Shown here one piece after another: positions 1 through 8,980 of a DNA stretch of 64,000 nucleotides. This DNA is from Martinezella dioscoreae (lineage in GTDB: Bacteria; Pseudomonadota; Alphaproteobacteria; Rhizobiales; Rhizobiaceae), in the NCBI RefSeq assembly GCF_009176305.1, contig NZ_BLAJ01000006.1, positions 62,001-126,000 on the forward strand, written 5' to 3'. Every line of letters begins with the position of its first letter. Position 1 is the stretch's first letter. Position numbers and translations under genes: made by a program. The notes under the pieces are model-generated. The model did no database searches and had not been told where the DNA came from. It was given only the letters and a program-made list of their open reading frames with translations.

Positions 1-512
1 AGTTCGATCGGGCGCTGGTCGAGCGAATGGGCGAATTCGGCATTGATGTTGAACAGCATCTTCATGTCGGTGCGGCCGAGCTTGGCGCGCAGCCGCGCCG
101 GCGTCGCGCAATCCGGGGCCCAGATACCCATGTCGGAGGCGAAGACGCCGGTGAAGATCTCGCGCACGAAGCTTGCGCCGGTGGCGGCACCGATGGCGAC
201 GCTTGCCGTCGGATCCCAGAGATAATTGACGCCGAAGGGAATCTTGAGTTCCGCCTTCGCAGCCTGGACGATCGCCGTCATTGCAGCGATACCCTCCGGC
301 GGTGCCTTCAACTCGTAAGGCCTGTCATTCTCGTTGCCAAACATGATGGCATCGACGCCGCCTTCCTGCAGCGCGCGAATATCTTCCATCACGTCGTCGA
401 TGAGTTTCGAGACGCCGCCTTTCGGATCATAATTCGGCGAACCGGGCAATGCGCCGATATGCGCCATGGCAATGATGACCTTCTTCTTGTCACCAAAAAA
501 TTCAAAAACCAT
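1..512 (-). CDS. BtpA/SgcQ family protein (C-terminus cut by window edge)
   Basis: The minus strand is open from the ATG at 512 to the window edge, about 170 residues. The N-terminus contains MAHIGALPGSPNYDP, then EGGVDAIMFGNENDRPY and FGVNYLWDP. These fit the BtpA/SgcQ family, a TIM-barrel-like group named after a photosystem I assembly factor but often found in sugar or phosphotransferase operons of heterotrophs. A GGAG sits seven bases before the start. The gene follows the DeoR gene on the same strand (54-base gap) and is probably co-transcribed with it. Here it is more likely metabolic than photosynthetic, since the neighbours are a kinase, a dehydrogenase and an ABC transporter. The C-terminal third or so is not visible. 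Confidence 0.8.
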   Translation of the reverse strand, partial: MVFEFFGDKKKVIIAMAHIGALPGSPNYDPKGGVSKLIDDVMEDIRALQEGGVDAIMFGNENDRPYELKAPPEGIAAMTAIVQAAKAELKIPFGVNYLWDPTASVAIGAATGASFVREIFTGVFASDMGIWAPDCATPARLRAKLGRTDMKMLFNINAEFAHSLDQRPIE

Positions 513-566
513 CGAAAGCTCCGAAATTGGGCGTTAGGGAAAGCGGGTTTTCACAAACCGGATGCT

Positions 567-1436
567 TCAGGAGGATGCGCCGGCGACCATCACTTCAACC
601 CTGGCGGCTTCAAGCGCTTTTGCCAGTTCTGGCGGCGGCGATGCATTGGTGATCAGCATGTCGAATTGTGACAGCGGGGCGATATGAACGAGCGACATGC
701 AATCGAATTTCGATGCGTCGCAGAGAACGACCTTCTTCGTCGAGCGGCGGAGATAGACGCGCTTCATCTCCGTATCATCGAAGGAATAATCATAAATACC
801 GTCTGACGTCAGTCCGGAAACGCCGACAAAGGCGATGTCGAACCAAAGTGCTTCGAACTGGGAAATCGCCGTTGCATTGGAGATCGACAATTCATCGTTT
901 CTCATGCGTCCGCCAGGCAAGTAGACTTCCGCCAGGCCTTCCCCAAGCTGGGTGGCGTTGCGCACGCTGTTGGTGAAAAACTTTACATGCTGCTGGCCGG
1001 CGAGCAACCGGGCAAGCAGGAATGTTGTCGTGCCGACATCCAGCGCGATGGTGCGAAGTCCTGAGGCGACCCGCGCTGCCGCTTCCGCAATCAGCCGTTT
1101 CGGCAATGCGTTCTTGGCAAGGCGAGCCTGAAAGGTCGGCTCGTTGAGGCGCGAGGTGGTTGCTGAAAGGCCGGGTTCGACAATTGTGGTAAGGTCGGTG
1201 CTGACTGCTCCGCCATGGGTGCGGGCAAGCCGTCCTTCCTTCTCCAGTTCCGTCAGGTCGCGCCGCACGGTCATTTCAGACACGCCGAGCTGTGCGGCAA
1301 TTTCCGTTACGGATACGGCGCCCGTTTCGGCCAGCGCATCCAAAATGAAGGAACGGCGCGTGCGCGCGAGAACTTTCGTTTTTTCGACGGTCAGCGTTTC
1401 GGCGTCATGGCCTGTGATCATTGGTCTGTCTTTCAT
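567..1436 (-). CDS. DeoR family transcriptional regulator
   Basis: A 289-residue protein with an N-terminal winged helix (residues about 27-80, containing VTEIAAQLGVSEMTVRRDL, the classic DeoR recognition helix). It is followed by a DeoRC sugar-phosphate sensor domain with DVGTTT near residue 139 and TNS near 161. DeoR proteins usually repress sugar or polyol catabolic operons and are released by a phosphorylated intermediate. It is divergent from the dehydrogenase-ABC-kinase operon beginning at 1608, so it probably controls that operon and itself through the 170-base intergenic region. The FGGY kinase product is a natural candidate inducer (inference). Start is uncertain: ATG at 1436 or the in-frame ATG at 1421. 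Neither has a strong ribosome site. Confidence 0.9.
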   Translation of the reverse strand: MKDRPMITGHDAETLTVEKTKVLARTRRSFILDALAETGAVSVTEIAAQLGVSEMTVRRDLTELEKEGRLARTHGGAVSTDLTTIVEPGLSATTSRLNEPTFQARLAKNALPKRLIAEAAARVASGLRTIALDVGTTTFLLARLLAGQQHVKFFTNSVRNATQLGEGLAEVYLPGGRMRNDELSISNATAISQFEALWFDIAFVGVSGLTSDGIYDYSFDDTEMKRVYLRRSTKKVVLCDASKFDCMSLVHIAPLSQFDMLITNASPPPELAKALEAARVEVMVAGASS

Positions 1437-1607
1437 TTAGATAAGCTGAGCGGGTGTTTGCGTTCGCATGCTACCGAAGCTCAGCCTTCCCATTACATAA
1501 CCAGTGCTTAGCTCAGAAAGCGAACAAATTCAAACATAAATTTCGATTGATTTGTAAGTTTTTGTTGTTATATGATCGCGGTGTTGTTTTGGTCGGAGAT
1601 ATGGCTC
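1437..1607. promoter_or_regulatory. Divergent control region between deoR-like gene and catabolic operon
   Basis: This AT-rich stretch separates two divergent transcripts. It holds an inverted pair ACAAAT (1524-1529) and ATTTGT (1550-1555) and the string AACAAATTCAAACAT at 1523-1537. A similar string, AACAAAATTGAACAAT, lies in the divergent control region of the binding-protein and monooxygenase genes at about 12291-12306. These are candidate DeoR operator elements by position only. No experimental site is known to me. Confidence 0.35.
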
Positions 1608-2387
1608 GTGGGACATCCGAAGTTTGCGGAACTCGACGGTTTGAAGGCGATCGTTACCGGCGGCGGCAATGGAATAGGCCGTGCAATCGCGCAGGCGCTG
1701 GCAAAACAGGGTGTCAAGATCACCATTTGCGACATCAATCTGGAGGCGGCGAACACAGTCGCACAATCGATTGCCGGCCATGCGCTGGAGATTGATGTTC
1801 GTTCGCGTTCCTCCGTGGAAAAGACGTTCGAACGAGCCGCGGATCTCATGGGCGGCTACGATATACTGATTGCCAATGCCGGGGTCTCTACGATGCAGCA
1901 TGCGCTGGAGATCACCGACGAGGAGTGGGACTTCAACTTCGACGTCAACACGCGCGGCATCTTCCTGACGAACCAGATCGCTGCGCGCCGCTTCGTGTCG
2001 CAGGGCCAGGGTGTGATTGTCAACACGGCCTCGCTTGCCGCGAAGGTCGGCGCGCCGCTTCTGGCGCATTACTCTGCCAGCAAATTCGCCGTTCTCGGCT
2101 GGACACAGGCGCTTGCCCGCGAACTGGCCTCGAAAGGCATCCGCGTCAATGCCGTCTGCCCGGGCTTCGTCAAGACCGGCATGCAGGAGCGCGAGATCGA
2201 TTGGGAAGCCAAATTGCGCGGCGTCAGCCCCGAGCGCGTCGTTGAAGACTATATCGCCCAGACGCCGCTCGGGCGGCTGGAAACACCCGAAGATGTCGCC
2301 GATGTCGTCGTTTTCCTCTGCTCGAATTCCGCCCGTTTCATGACCGGTCAGGGCGTCAATGTCACCGGCGGCGTCTATATGGCCTGA
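1608..2387 (+). CDS. Short-chain dehydrogenase/reductase (SDR)
   Basis: A 259-residue classical SDR. The Rossmann motif TGGGNGIG lies near residue 16, NAG follows at about residue 85, and the catalytic Ser (NTASLA) and YSASK pair sit near residues 135-152. These enzymes oxidise secondary alcohols with NAD(P). I chose GTG at 1608 because GGAG lies nine bases before it and the family's usual N-terminus begins just after. An upstream ATG at 1572 would add 12 atypical residues. It is the first gene of a seven-gene operon with an ABC ATPase and an FGGY kinase, so its substrate is probably a sugar alcohol or sugar derivative. The exact substrate cannot be read from sequence. Confidence 0.88.
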   Translation: MGHPKFAELDGLKAIVTGGGNGIGRAIAQALAKQGVKITICDINLEAANTVAQSIAGHALEIDVRSRSSVEKTFERAADLMGGYDILIANAGVSTMQHALEITDEEWDFNFDVNTRGIFLTNQIAARRFVSQGQGVIVNTASLAAKVGAPLLAHYSASKFAVLGWTQALARELASKGIRVNAVCPGFVKTGMQEREIDWEAKLRGVSPERVVEDYIAQTPLGRLETPEDVADVVVFLCSNSARFMTGQGVNVTGGVYMA

Positions 2388-2429
2388 CAGGCCAGCCGAC
2401 CGCCCAAGCCGCATCATATCGGAGAGAGC

Positions 2430-3593
2430 ATGGCATCCATCGTCTTTGAGGGAGTGGAAAAGCGTTATCCGGACGGATATGCGGCAATCCAGCACCTCGA
2501 TCTCACCATCGAGGATGGTGAGTTTCTGGTTCTAGTCGGCCCAAGCGGCTGTGGTAAGTCGACCGCGCTGCGAATGATTGCGGGTCTCGAGGATATCACT
2601 TCGGGTCGCCTGTTGGTTGGCGATACGCTCGCCAACGGCCTTGCGCCCCGTGACCGCGACATCGCGATGGTCTTTCAATCCTACGCGCTTTATCCGCATA
2701 TGACCGTTGCCGAGAATATCGGCTTCGGCCTTTCCGTGCGCGGCGTCGACAAGACGGAAATCGATCGCAAGGTCAGGGAAACGGCCAAGCTTCTCGAACT
2801 CGACGCCTATCTCGGCCGCAAGCCGGGGCAGCTTTCCGGCGGTCAGCGACAGCGCGTGGCGATGGGCCGGGCGCTGGTGCGCGCGCCCAAGGCGTTTCTG
2901 ATGGACGAACCTTTGAGCAATCTCGACGCACGGCTGCGCGGCCAGATGCGGGCCGAAATCGCCCGGCTGCAGAAGTTGAGCGGCATTACCACCGTCTATG
3001 TCACGCATGACCAGATCGAGGCGATGACCATGGGTGACCGCGTCGCCGTGATGCGCGCCGGCGTTTTGCAGCAGCTCGGCACGCCGCGCGCGCTTTACGA
3101 CACGCCCGCCAATCTCTTCGTTGCCGGTTTCATCGGCACGCCGTCGATGAACTTCCTGAAAGCCACGCTGGCGGGCAGTGAGGGCGGTCTGGCTGCTGCC
3201 GCCGGAGGGTTCACTCTGCCGGTGCCAGAGCCTGTCATTGCCGCGCGTCCGGCGCTTGCGCGTCATGTCGGCAAGGAGATCATTGTCGGCGTTCGGGCCG
3301 AGGCGTTGAGCACCGCGGATGCTGTTGATCCGAGTTTCGGGCGCATGGAAGGAACGGTTGCCTTCATGGAGGATTTCGGCGCCACGAAACTTATCCATCT
3401 CGAGATTGGCGGGGCCGGCAAGCTGGAGGAGGTGACGGCGGAGGCAGACGAAGTTTCGCTTTCCGGCCCTCGATTGCGTGCCTCCGTGCCGGCAACACTT
3501 CCGCTTTGCGTTGGCGAGACGATCGCCCTGTCGGTCAACCCGGCAGAACTGCATTTCTTCGACGCAGCGACTGAAAACGCGATCCGCGATTGA
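2430..3593 (+). CDS. Carbohydrate ABC transporter ATP-binding protein (UgpC/MalK type)
   Basis: A 387-residue cytoplasmic ATPase of the CUT1 class. Walker A GPSGCGKST is at residues 37-45, signature LSGGQRQRV near 135, Walker B with DEPLSNLD near 157 and the switch histidine in VTHDQIEAM near 192. A C-terminal TOBE-type extension of about 130 residues matches the family's usual length. GGAG precedes the ATG. The plus-strand operon has no permease or binding protein. The convergent minus-strand operon (8981-12197) has both and no ATPase, so this protein very probably powers that importer. Its stop overlaps a possible TTG of the next gene. Confidence 0.93.
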   Translation: MASIVFEGVEKRYPDGYAAIQHLDLTIEDGEFLVLVGPSGCGKSTALRMIAGLEDITSGRLLVGDTLANGLAPRDRDIAMVFQSYALYPHMTVAENIGFGLSVRGVDKTEIDRKVRETAKLLELDAYLGRKPGQLSGGQRQRVAMGRALVRAPKAFLMDEPLSNLDARLRGQMRAEIARLQKLSGITTVYVTHDQIEAMTMGDRVAVMRAGVLQQLGTPRALYDTPANLFVAGFIGTPSMNFLKATLAGSEGGLAAAAGGFTLPVPEPVIAARPALARHVGKEIIVGVRAEALSTADAVDPSFGRMEGTVAFMEDFGATKLIHLEIGGAGKLEEVTAEADEVSLSGPRLRASVPATLPLCVGETIALSVNPAELHFFDAATENAIRD

Positions 3594-3607
3594 AAGGTTC
3601 TTTCGCC

Positions 3608-5089
3608 ATGCCCGTGTTCATCGGCATCGATATCGGGACGACCTCGACGATCGCGGTAGCGATGTCGGAAACCGGAAAACCGTTGGCCTCGGCCTCGCGC
3701 CCCTCGCATTTGTCCTCGCCGCATCCCGGTTTTGCCGAGGCCGACCCTGGGCAATGGTGGGCGAACACGCAGGTCGTGGTGCGGGACATGATCACGCGCT
3801 TGCCTGAGGGATGCGAACTCGCCGGCGTCTGCGTCACCGGAATGTTGCCGGCTGTGGTGCTGCTCGATCGCCAGCGCCGCGTCCTGCGTGCGAGCATCCA
3901 GCAGAGCGATGCGCGTTGCGGGGCGGAAGTCGAAGCCATGAAAGCGGCGTTGGACGAGGCGCGCTTCCTCAGCCGCACCGGCCAGGGCCTGACCCAGCAA
4001 TTGGTCGCCCCGAAACTGCAATGGCTCAAGGCGCATGAGCCGGATGTCTATGGCCGGATCGCCCATGTCCTCGGCTCCTATGATTTCATCAACATGCACC
4101 TGACCGGGCGCCTGACGGTCGAGCGCAACTGGGCGCTCGAAGCGGGATTCATCGATCTTGACGATCACCGGATTGCGGACGACCTCGTGGTGCTGTCGGG
4201 ACTTCGCCCCGGCGCCCTGCCGGAGCTCGTCGCATCGCATGAGGTCATCGGCGCGGTGACGGCAGACGCGGCGCAACTGACCGGCCTGCCGGAAGGCCTG
4301 CCCGTCTTCGGCGGAGCCGCCGACCATATCGCCTCCGCGCTAGCGGCTGGCCTGACGCAGGCCGGCGATGTCCTCCTCAAATTTGGTGGGGCAGGCGATA
4401 TCATCGCCATTGCCGGCAGGCCGGAGCCAGATCGTCAACTTTTTCTGGATTACCATCTCGTCCCCGGCCTTTATGCGCCGAACGGCTGCATGGCCTCCTC
4501 CGGCTCGCTTCTCAGATGGCTTGCCGCCCTCATCGGTGGCTCGGAAGGTGACGATGTTTTAAAGCAGCTCGACCAGGAAGCGGCGGCCGTGCCTGCCGGC
4601 GCGGACGGCGTGCGTGCACTGCCTTATTTTCTCGGCGAGAAGACGCCGATACATGACCCGCTGGCGCGCGGTACGTTCACCGGCCTCAGTCTCGGTCATA
4701 CGCGCGGCCATATATGGCGCGCGGCGTTGGAGGCGATTGCCTGCGGCTTCCGCCATCATCTCGATGTTCTTTCGGAAACGGGGCGCCCGGCAACACGGCT
4801 GATCGCCTCCGACGGGGGAAGCCGAAGCCGTATCTGGATGCAGATCGTCGCCGATATCTGCGGCCAGCCGATCCATGTCTTGTCGGATGCCTTCGGCTCG
4901 TCGATTGGTGCGGCCTGGGTGACGGCGGCCGGATCAGGCGTGGCGGCATGGGAGGATGTCGCGGCCTCCGTGCGTTTTGGCGCGGTGCTGCAGCCTTCGC
5001 CCGAAGGTGTCGCCGCCGGCGACCGGATCTATGCCGACTACCGCGATCTCTACCGGTCGCTGAAACCCTTCTTCGCGCGTGGAGACTAG
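3608..5089 (+). CDS. FGGY-family carbohydrate kinase
   Basis: A 493-residue kinase with the actin-like fold. The N-terminal phosphate loop GIDIGTTST and the later ATP-site motifs FGGAADH, KFGGAGD and SDGGSRSRIW are all present at the spacing expected for xylulokinase/ribulokinase relatives. It phosphorylates a sugar or polyol with ATP. The exact substrate is not predictable. I place the start at ATG 3608, ten bases after GAAAGG. A TTG at 3590 overlapping the previous stop would add six residues. A HAD phosphatase follows after two bases, so phosphorylation and dephosphorylation may act in one pathway or the phosphatase may repair a side product. Confidence 0.9.
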   Translation: MPVFIGIDIGTTSTIAVAMSETGKPLASASRPSHLSSPHPGFAEADPGQWWANTQVVVRDMITRLPEGCELAGVCVTGMLPAVVLLDRQRRVLRASIQQSDARCGAEVEAMKAALDEARFLSRTGQGLTQQLVAPKLQWLKAHEPDVYGRIAHVLGSYDFINMHLTGRLTVERNWALEAGFIDLDDHRIADDLVVLSGLRPGALPELVASHEVIGAVTADAAQLTGLPEGLPVFGGAADHIASALAAGLTQAGDVLLKFGGAGDIIAIAGRPEPDRQLFLDYHLVPGLYAPNGCMASSGSLLRWLAALIGGSEGDDVLKQLDQEAAAVPAGADGVRALPYFLGEKTPIHDPLARGTFTGLSLGHTRGHIWRAALEAIACGFRHHLDVLSETGRPATRLIASDGGSRSRIWMQIVADICGQPIHVLSDAFGSSIGAAWVTAAGSGVAAWEDVAASVRFGAVLQPSPEGVAAGDRIYADYRDLYRSLKPFFARGD

Positions 5090-5091
5090 CC

Positions 5092-5703
5092 ATGATCAAG
5101 GCAATCGCCTGGGATGTCGACGGGACGCTGATCGACAGCGAACCGGTTCACCACAAGGCGCTAATGGCCGTTTCGGAGCGCTATGGCGTCAACATTGCTG
5201 CCGATGATACGCGTTTCATCGGGGTGGCGATGAGCGATGTCTGGACGACGCTCGCACCGCTCTATCCGCTGGGACTTGGCCCGGAGACTTGGATCGCCGA
5301 GATTGTCGAAGCCTATATTGAGCGGACCGCCGAATTGCAACCGATTGCTGGCGCGCGGGAGACGGTGCTTGCGCTAGCCGAGTCCGGGCTTGTTCAATGC
5401 GCGGTTTCCAATTCGTCTCGCCGCATCGTCGAGGCCAATCTTAAGGCTATGGGGCTCGACCGCGCGATGGCCTTTGCGATCGGGCGCGAGGATGTAGTGC
5501 ACGGCAAGCCCGATCCCGAGCCCTATCGGCTTGCCAGCGGGCGTCTTGGCCTTGATGCTTCGCACATGCTGGCCGTCGAGGATAGCGTCGTGGGCGCGGC
5601 CTCGGCGCGGGCGGCGGGCATGCCGGTGCTGCGCTATGGCGCGGATTTCACCGACTTCGCGGCGATCCTCGACCTGGTTGAGGAGCGGAGGCTTCGCGCA
5701 TGA
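5092..5703 (+). CDS. HAD superfamily hydrolase (beta-phosphoglucomutase-like)
   Basis: A 203-residue HAD subfamily IA protein. Motif I WDVDGTLIDSEP holds the nucleophile Asp, motif II is the Ser in AVSNSSRR, motif III is the Lys in HGKPDPEPY, and motif IV is EDSVVGAASA. Length and cap fit small-molecule phosphatases and beta-phosphoglucomutase-like enzymes. GGAG precedes the ATG at 5092. The stop overlaps the next start (ATGA). In this operon it probably acts on a sugar or polyol phosphate (inference). Confidence 0.88.
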   Translation: MIKAIAWDVDGTLIDSEPVHHKALMAVSERYGVNIAADDTRFIGVAMSDVWTTLAPLYPLGLGPETWIAEIVEAYIERTAELQPIAGARETVLALAESGLVQCAVSNSSRRIVEANLKAMGLDRAMAFAIGREDVVHGKPDPEPYRLASGRLGLDASHMLAVEDSVVGAASARAAGMPVLRYGADFTDFAAILDLVEERRLRA

Positions 5704-6371
5704 TGAATTTCTGGCCCTGTAATCCGCCTGAACGCGCCGCAAAGGCGGCGCTCGTCGTGATTGACATGCAGGTCGATTTCTGCGCGCCGGGCGGGTGGGT
5801 CGATCAGTTGGGCGAGGATGTCAACAATACGCGCTCCATCATCCCGGCCGTTGCCGAGGCCCTGACAATCGCGCGGGCCGCGGGCCTAGCCGTCTTCCAC
5901 ACCCGAGAGGGCCATAAGCCGGACCTGTCGGATCTACCGGCCAACAAGCAATGGCGCACCCGCATCCATGGGCTCGGCATCGGCGATGAAGGTGCTTCCG
6001 GGCGCATCCTCGTGCGCGGCGAACCCGGCTTCGAAATCGTTCCCGAGCTTGCGCCGCTCGCTGGCGAAATGGTGATCGACAAGCCGGGCAAGTCGGGTTT
6101 CCACGCGACCGATTTCGATGCGCGGCTGACGGCTCTAGGCATCACCCATCTCATCGTCATCGGCGTCACCTCCGATTGCTGTGTGCAATCGACCTTCAGA
6201 GACGGCTTCGAGCGCGGTTATGAATGCGTCATTCTCGAAGACTGCACGGCAGCGGTCGAAACGGCAAATCACGAAGCGACGATGGATATCTTGAAAGCCT
6301 TCGGCGGCCGCTGGGGGACAGTGTCCGATCTCGCGAGCTTCCGCGCCGCCGTGGAGGCGCTTCATGGCTGA
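5700..6371 (+). CDS. Cysteine hydrolase, biuret hydrolase-like (isochorismatase fold)
   Basis: A 223-residue amidohydrolase with an intact Asp-Lys-Cys triad: Asp in VVIDMQVDFC, Lys in DKPGKSGF and Cys in TSDCCVQST. The stretch HTREGHKPDLSDLPANK closely resembles, from memory, the rhizobial biuret hydrolase BiuH and related ureidoacrylate/N-carbamoyl amidases. With allophanate hydrolase two genes downstream, the likely reaction is release of ammonia from biuret or a ureide to give allophanate. A different substituted urea is possible. It overlaps the HAD gene by four bases and the next gene by eight, so the three are translationally coupled. Confidence 0.88.
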   Translation: MMNFWPCNPPERAAKAALVVIDMQVDFCAPGGWVDQLGEDVNNTRSIIPAVAEALTIARAAGLAVFHTREGHKPDLSDLPANKQWRTRIHGLGIGDEGASGRILVRGEPGFEIVPELAPLAGEMVIDKPGKSGFHATDFDARLTALGITHLIVIGVTSDCCVQSTFRDGFERGYECVILEDCTAAVETANHEATMDILKAFGGRWGTVSDLASFRAAVEALHG

Positions 6372-6996
6372 CAACTTCCCCGGCGTTGCCGCCGCCCCGT
6401 ATTCCTGGCCCTTCGACGGGCAATGGAGCGCTGCCGACAGCGCGCTTCTCATCCTGGGGTTCCAGAACGGTACGATCGCCGCACTCGGTGCGGAGCCGGA
6501 GGCTGCTGTTGCGGCAAAGCTGATCGCATGCGCCCGGGAAGCCGGCCTGCCGGTGATTGCGAGCCGGCGCGGCCGCAGCGAGACGCTTTCCCCGGCTGCT
6601 GCCCGGCGCGCCGCCATGGGCGATCCCGTCTTTGCGCCCGGGACGTCGGAATGGCAGCTTTCCGACATGCTCGGCCTGCAGGTGGAGGCTTTGATCTTCG
6701 ACCATCCGGGCGACAATGCCTTCTATTCGACTGGGCTCGAAGCCTGGTTGCAGCGGCGCGGCATCCGCAATCTGGTGCTGGCGGGTGTTCCAACCGAGGG
6801 CCTGCTGCACGCGACCCAACGTGCTGCCAATGACATGGGCTTCGAATGCATCGCCGTTTCCGATGCGTGCAAGGGAACGACGGATGCACGTCATGCCGGG
6901 CAATTGCGCATCACCGTCTTCGGCAACGGGCTTTTTGGCACCGTGACGTGCTCGGATCAACTGCTCTCGGCGCTGAGGGCGCCCATCCCGACCTGA
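6364..6996 (+). CDS. Isochorismatase-fold protein lacking the catalytic triad (probable pseudoenzyme)
   Basis: A 210-residue protein that aligns along its length with its upstream neighbour and keeps the fold signatures. All three catalytic residues are replaced. ILGFQNGT stands where IDMQVDF has its Asp, FDHPGDNAF where DKPGKSGF has its Lys, and GVPTEGLLHAT where GVTSDCCVQST has its Cys. The frame is intact and it is coupled by overlap to the active enzyme, so this is not simple decay. It may be a regulatory or structural partner of the hydrolase (inference). No other function can be read from it. Confidence 0.8.
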   Translation: MADNFPGVAAAPYSWPFDGQWSAADSALLILGFQNGTIAALGAEPEAAVAAKLIACAREAGLPVIASRRGRSETLSPAAARRAAMGDPVFAPGTSEWQLSDMLGLQVEALIFDHPGDNAFYSTGLEAWLQRRGIRNLVLAGVPTEGLLHATQRAANDMGFECIAVSDACKGTTDARHAGQLRITVFGNGLFGTVTCSDQLLSALRAPIPT

Positions 6997-7007
6997 AGAG
7001 GATCGAC

Positions 7008-8846
7008 ATGTCTGATTTTCACTGGCCGGCCGAGACCGGCAGCCTCGACTTCCATACGCTGACAGCTGCCTATGCGTCCGGTCAACTCAAGCCTTCCACG
7101 GTCGTCAACGCCATCTATGACCGGATCGAGGCGCGGGGTGACGACCATGTATGGATCTATCTTGTCTCCCGCGCCGACGCACTGAGAGCGGCAGAGGAAT
7201 TGGAGAATGCCGGCTATGACGGCCGTCCTCTCTGGGGGATTCCTTTTTCGATCAAGGATTGCAACGACGTTATCGGCCTGCCGACGACGAATGCGCTGAA
7301 AGAGGGGACCTATATAGCCGAAAGCACCGGTCAGGCCGTGACGCGCCTTTTCGACAATGGCGCGATCCTGATCGGCAAGACCAACATGGACCAGTTCGGC
7401 ATCGGCCTTGTCGGCATGCGTACGCCGTATGGTGCGTGTTCGTCGGTGTTCAACGATGATTATATTTCCGGTGGTTCCAGTTCCGGTTCTGGTGTTTCCG
7501 TGGCGGCAGGGCTTTCCAGCTTCTCGATCGCCAATGACGCCGCCGGCTCCGGCCGCGTGCCGGCGGGCTTCAACAATATCGTCGGGATCAAGCCGACGCC
7601 GGGCATTGTCAGCAATGCCTGCGTATCGGGCGGCGGCTGCGTGAAGACGATCGAGACCGTGTCCGTCTTCGCGCTGACGGTGGAGGATGGCATGGCGGTC
7701 ATGCGCGTCATCACCGGCTACGATCCGACCTATCCCTTTTCCAAGCCCGAGGCCGATCATGTCGCGCTCGACATGCGGCCGGCCCCGCCGAAGTTCCGCT
7801 TCGGCATTCCTGCCGGCGCGGCGCTTCGCTTCTTCGGCGATAGCGAGGCGGAGCGGCTGTTCCAGGAAGCCGTCAAGCGGCTGGATGCCATGGGTGGCGT
7901 GGCGGTCGAGGTCGATTTCGCCGCATTCGAGGAAACCCAGCGTATTCTCTACGAAGGCCCGTGGATTTCGGAGCGTGCGCTCAGCCTCGATAAGGTGCTG
8001 GCCCAGCATGGCGACGCGATCCATCCGGTCACAAAGACGATTCTCGAAAACAGCGGGCAATATTCATCCGTTGATACATTCCGCGCCATTCACCGCATCG
8101 CCGAGTTGAAATGCGCGACACGCCCAATCTGGGATGACATCGAAGTGCTTCTGGTGCCGACGACGCCGACGATCTATCGCAAAAGCGAGATTCTCGCCGA
8201 TCCGATCGCGCTCAACGCGCGCCTCGGTATCTATACCAATTTCGTCAATCTGATGGGGCTTTGCGGGATCGCCGTGCCGAACGGTTTCCGCGTCGACGGG
8301 TTGCCCTCGGGTGTCACCTTCCTCGCTCCCGGCATGGCTGAAGCGAAAGCGGCGGCGATCGCGGCTGAATTCCATCATCGCGCCGGCATCGGGCTCGGCA
8401 TGAACCTCAATCCCTATCCGGCCTATGGCGCCCCAACGGAAATTCCGGCCGGTCACCGCGAGATTGCCGTTGTCGGCGCACATCTGTCCGGCATGCCGCT
8501 CAATCATGAACTGACGGAGCGCGGCGGCGTATTCCGTGGCCATACCCGCACGACAGGCGATTATCGGCTTTATGCGCTCACCGGCACGACACCGGCCAAG
8601 CCCGGTCTCGTTCGCGATCCGAACGCCAAGGGGCCGGGCATCGAGGTCGAGATCTGGTCACTGCCGCTCGCAGGCTTTGCCGATTTCATCGAGCGCATTC
8701 CGCAACCGCTGGGGATCGGTAAGGTCGCGCTCGAGAGCGGTCGCCAGGTATCCGGATTCCTTTGCGAGACCGTGGCGCTGAACGGCGCGATCGACATTAC
8801 CGCGCATGCCGGCTGGAAGAATTATCTGGCTTCGAAAGCGGCTTGA
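7008..8846 (+). CDS. atzF: Allophanate hydrolase
   Basis: A 612-residue protein with an N-terminal amidase-signature domain (about 1-440) and the C-terminal domain typical of AtzF (about 450-610). The Ser-cisSer-Lys triad is visible: Lys in FSIKDCND, the glycine/serine loop GGSSSGSGVS, and the nucleophilic Ser in AGSGRVPA. It converts allophanate to ammonia and carbon dioxide. GAAGAGG precedes ATG 7008. As last gene of the operon it completes the nitrogen-release route begun by the biuret-hydrolase-like enzyme. It is a stand-alone AtzF type, with no fused urea carboxylase. Confidence 0.93.
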   Translation: MSDFHWPAETGSLDFHTLTAAYASGQLKPSTVVNAIYDRIEARGDDHVWIYLVSRADALRAAEELENAGYDGRPLWGIPFSIKDCNDVIGLPTTNALKEGTYIAESTGQAVTRLFDNGAILIGKTNMDQFGIGLVGMRTPYGACSSVFNDDYISGGSSSGSGVSVAAGLSSFSIANDAAGSGRVPAGFNNIVGIKPTPGIVSNACVSGGGCVKTIETVSVFALTVEDGMAVMRVITGYDPTYPFSKPEADHVALDMRPAPPKFRFGIPAGAALRFFGDSEAERLFQEAVKRLDAMGGVAVEVDFAAFEETQRILYEGPWISERALSLDKVLAQHGDAIHPVTKTILENSGQYSSVDTFRAIHRIAELKCATRPIWDDIEVLLVPTTPTIYRKSEILADPIALNARLGIYTNFVNLMGLCGIAVPNGFRVDGLPSGVTFLAPGMAEAKAAAIAAEFHHRAGIGLGMNLNPYPAYGAPTEIPAGHREIAVVGAHLSGMPLNHELTERGGVFRGHTRTTGDYRLYALTGTTPAKPGLVRDPNAKGPGIEVEIWSLPLAGFADFIERIPQPLGIGKVALESGRQVSGFLCETVALNGAIDITAHAGWKNYLASKAA

Positions 8847-8861
8847 GAAAGGTGCTCGCGG

Positions 8862-8901
8862 GGAGCGTTTCCGTTAAAACCGGAAGCATATGAAGCGCTC
8901 C
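8862..8901. terminator. Hairpin between convergent operons
   Basis: GGAGCG at 8862-8867 pairs with CGCTCC at 8896-8901, with an inner TTCCG/CGGAA pair. A T-rich stretch (CGTTTTGTTTG) follows on the plus strand. It lies between the ends of atzF and the convergent permease gene and may stop transcription from either side. The U-tract is imperfect. Confidence 0.5.
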
Positions 8902-8980
8902 GGACGTTTTGTTTGTCTTGCTCGAAATGCCAAAAGGCCCCGCGAGATGCCCACCTTTTTAATCGTCGGAGTTTGTCCGC

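Noticed and set aside
2532..3554. 340-codon minus-strand frame opposite the ABC ATPase
   Set aside because: The plus strand has all ATPase motifs; the minus frame is histidine/arginine-rich noise.
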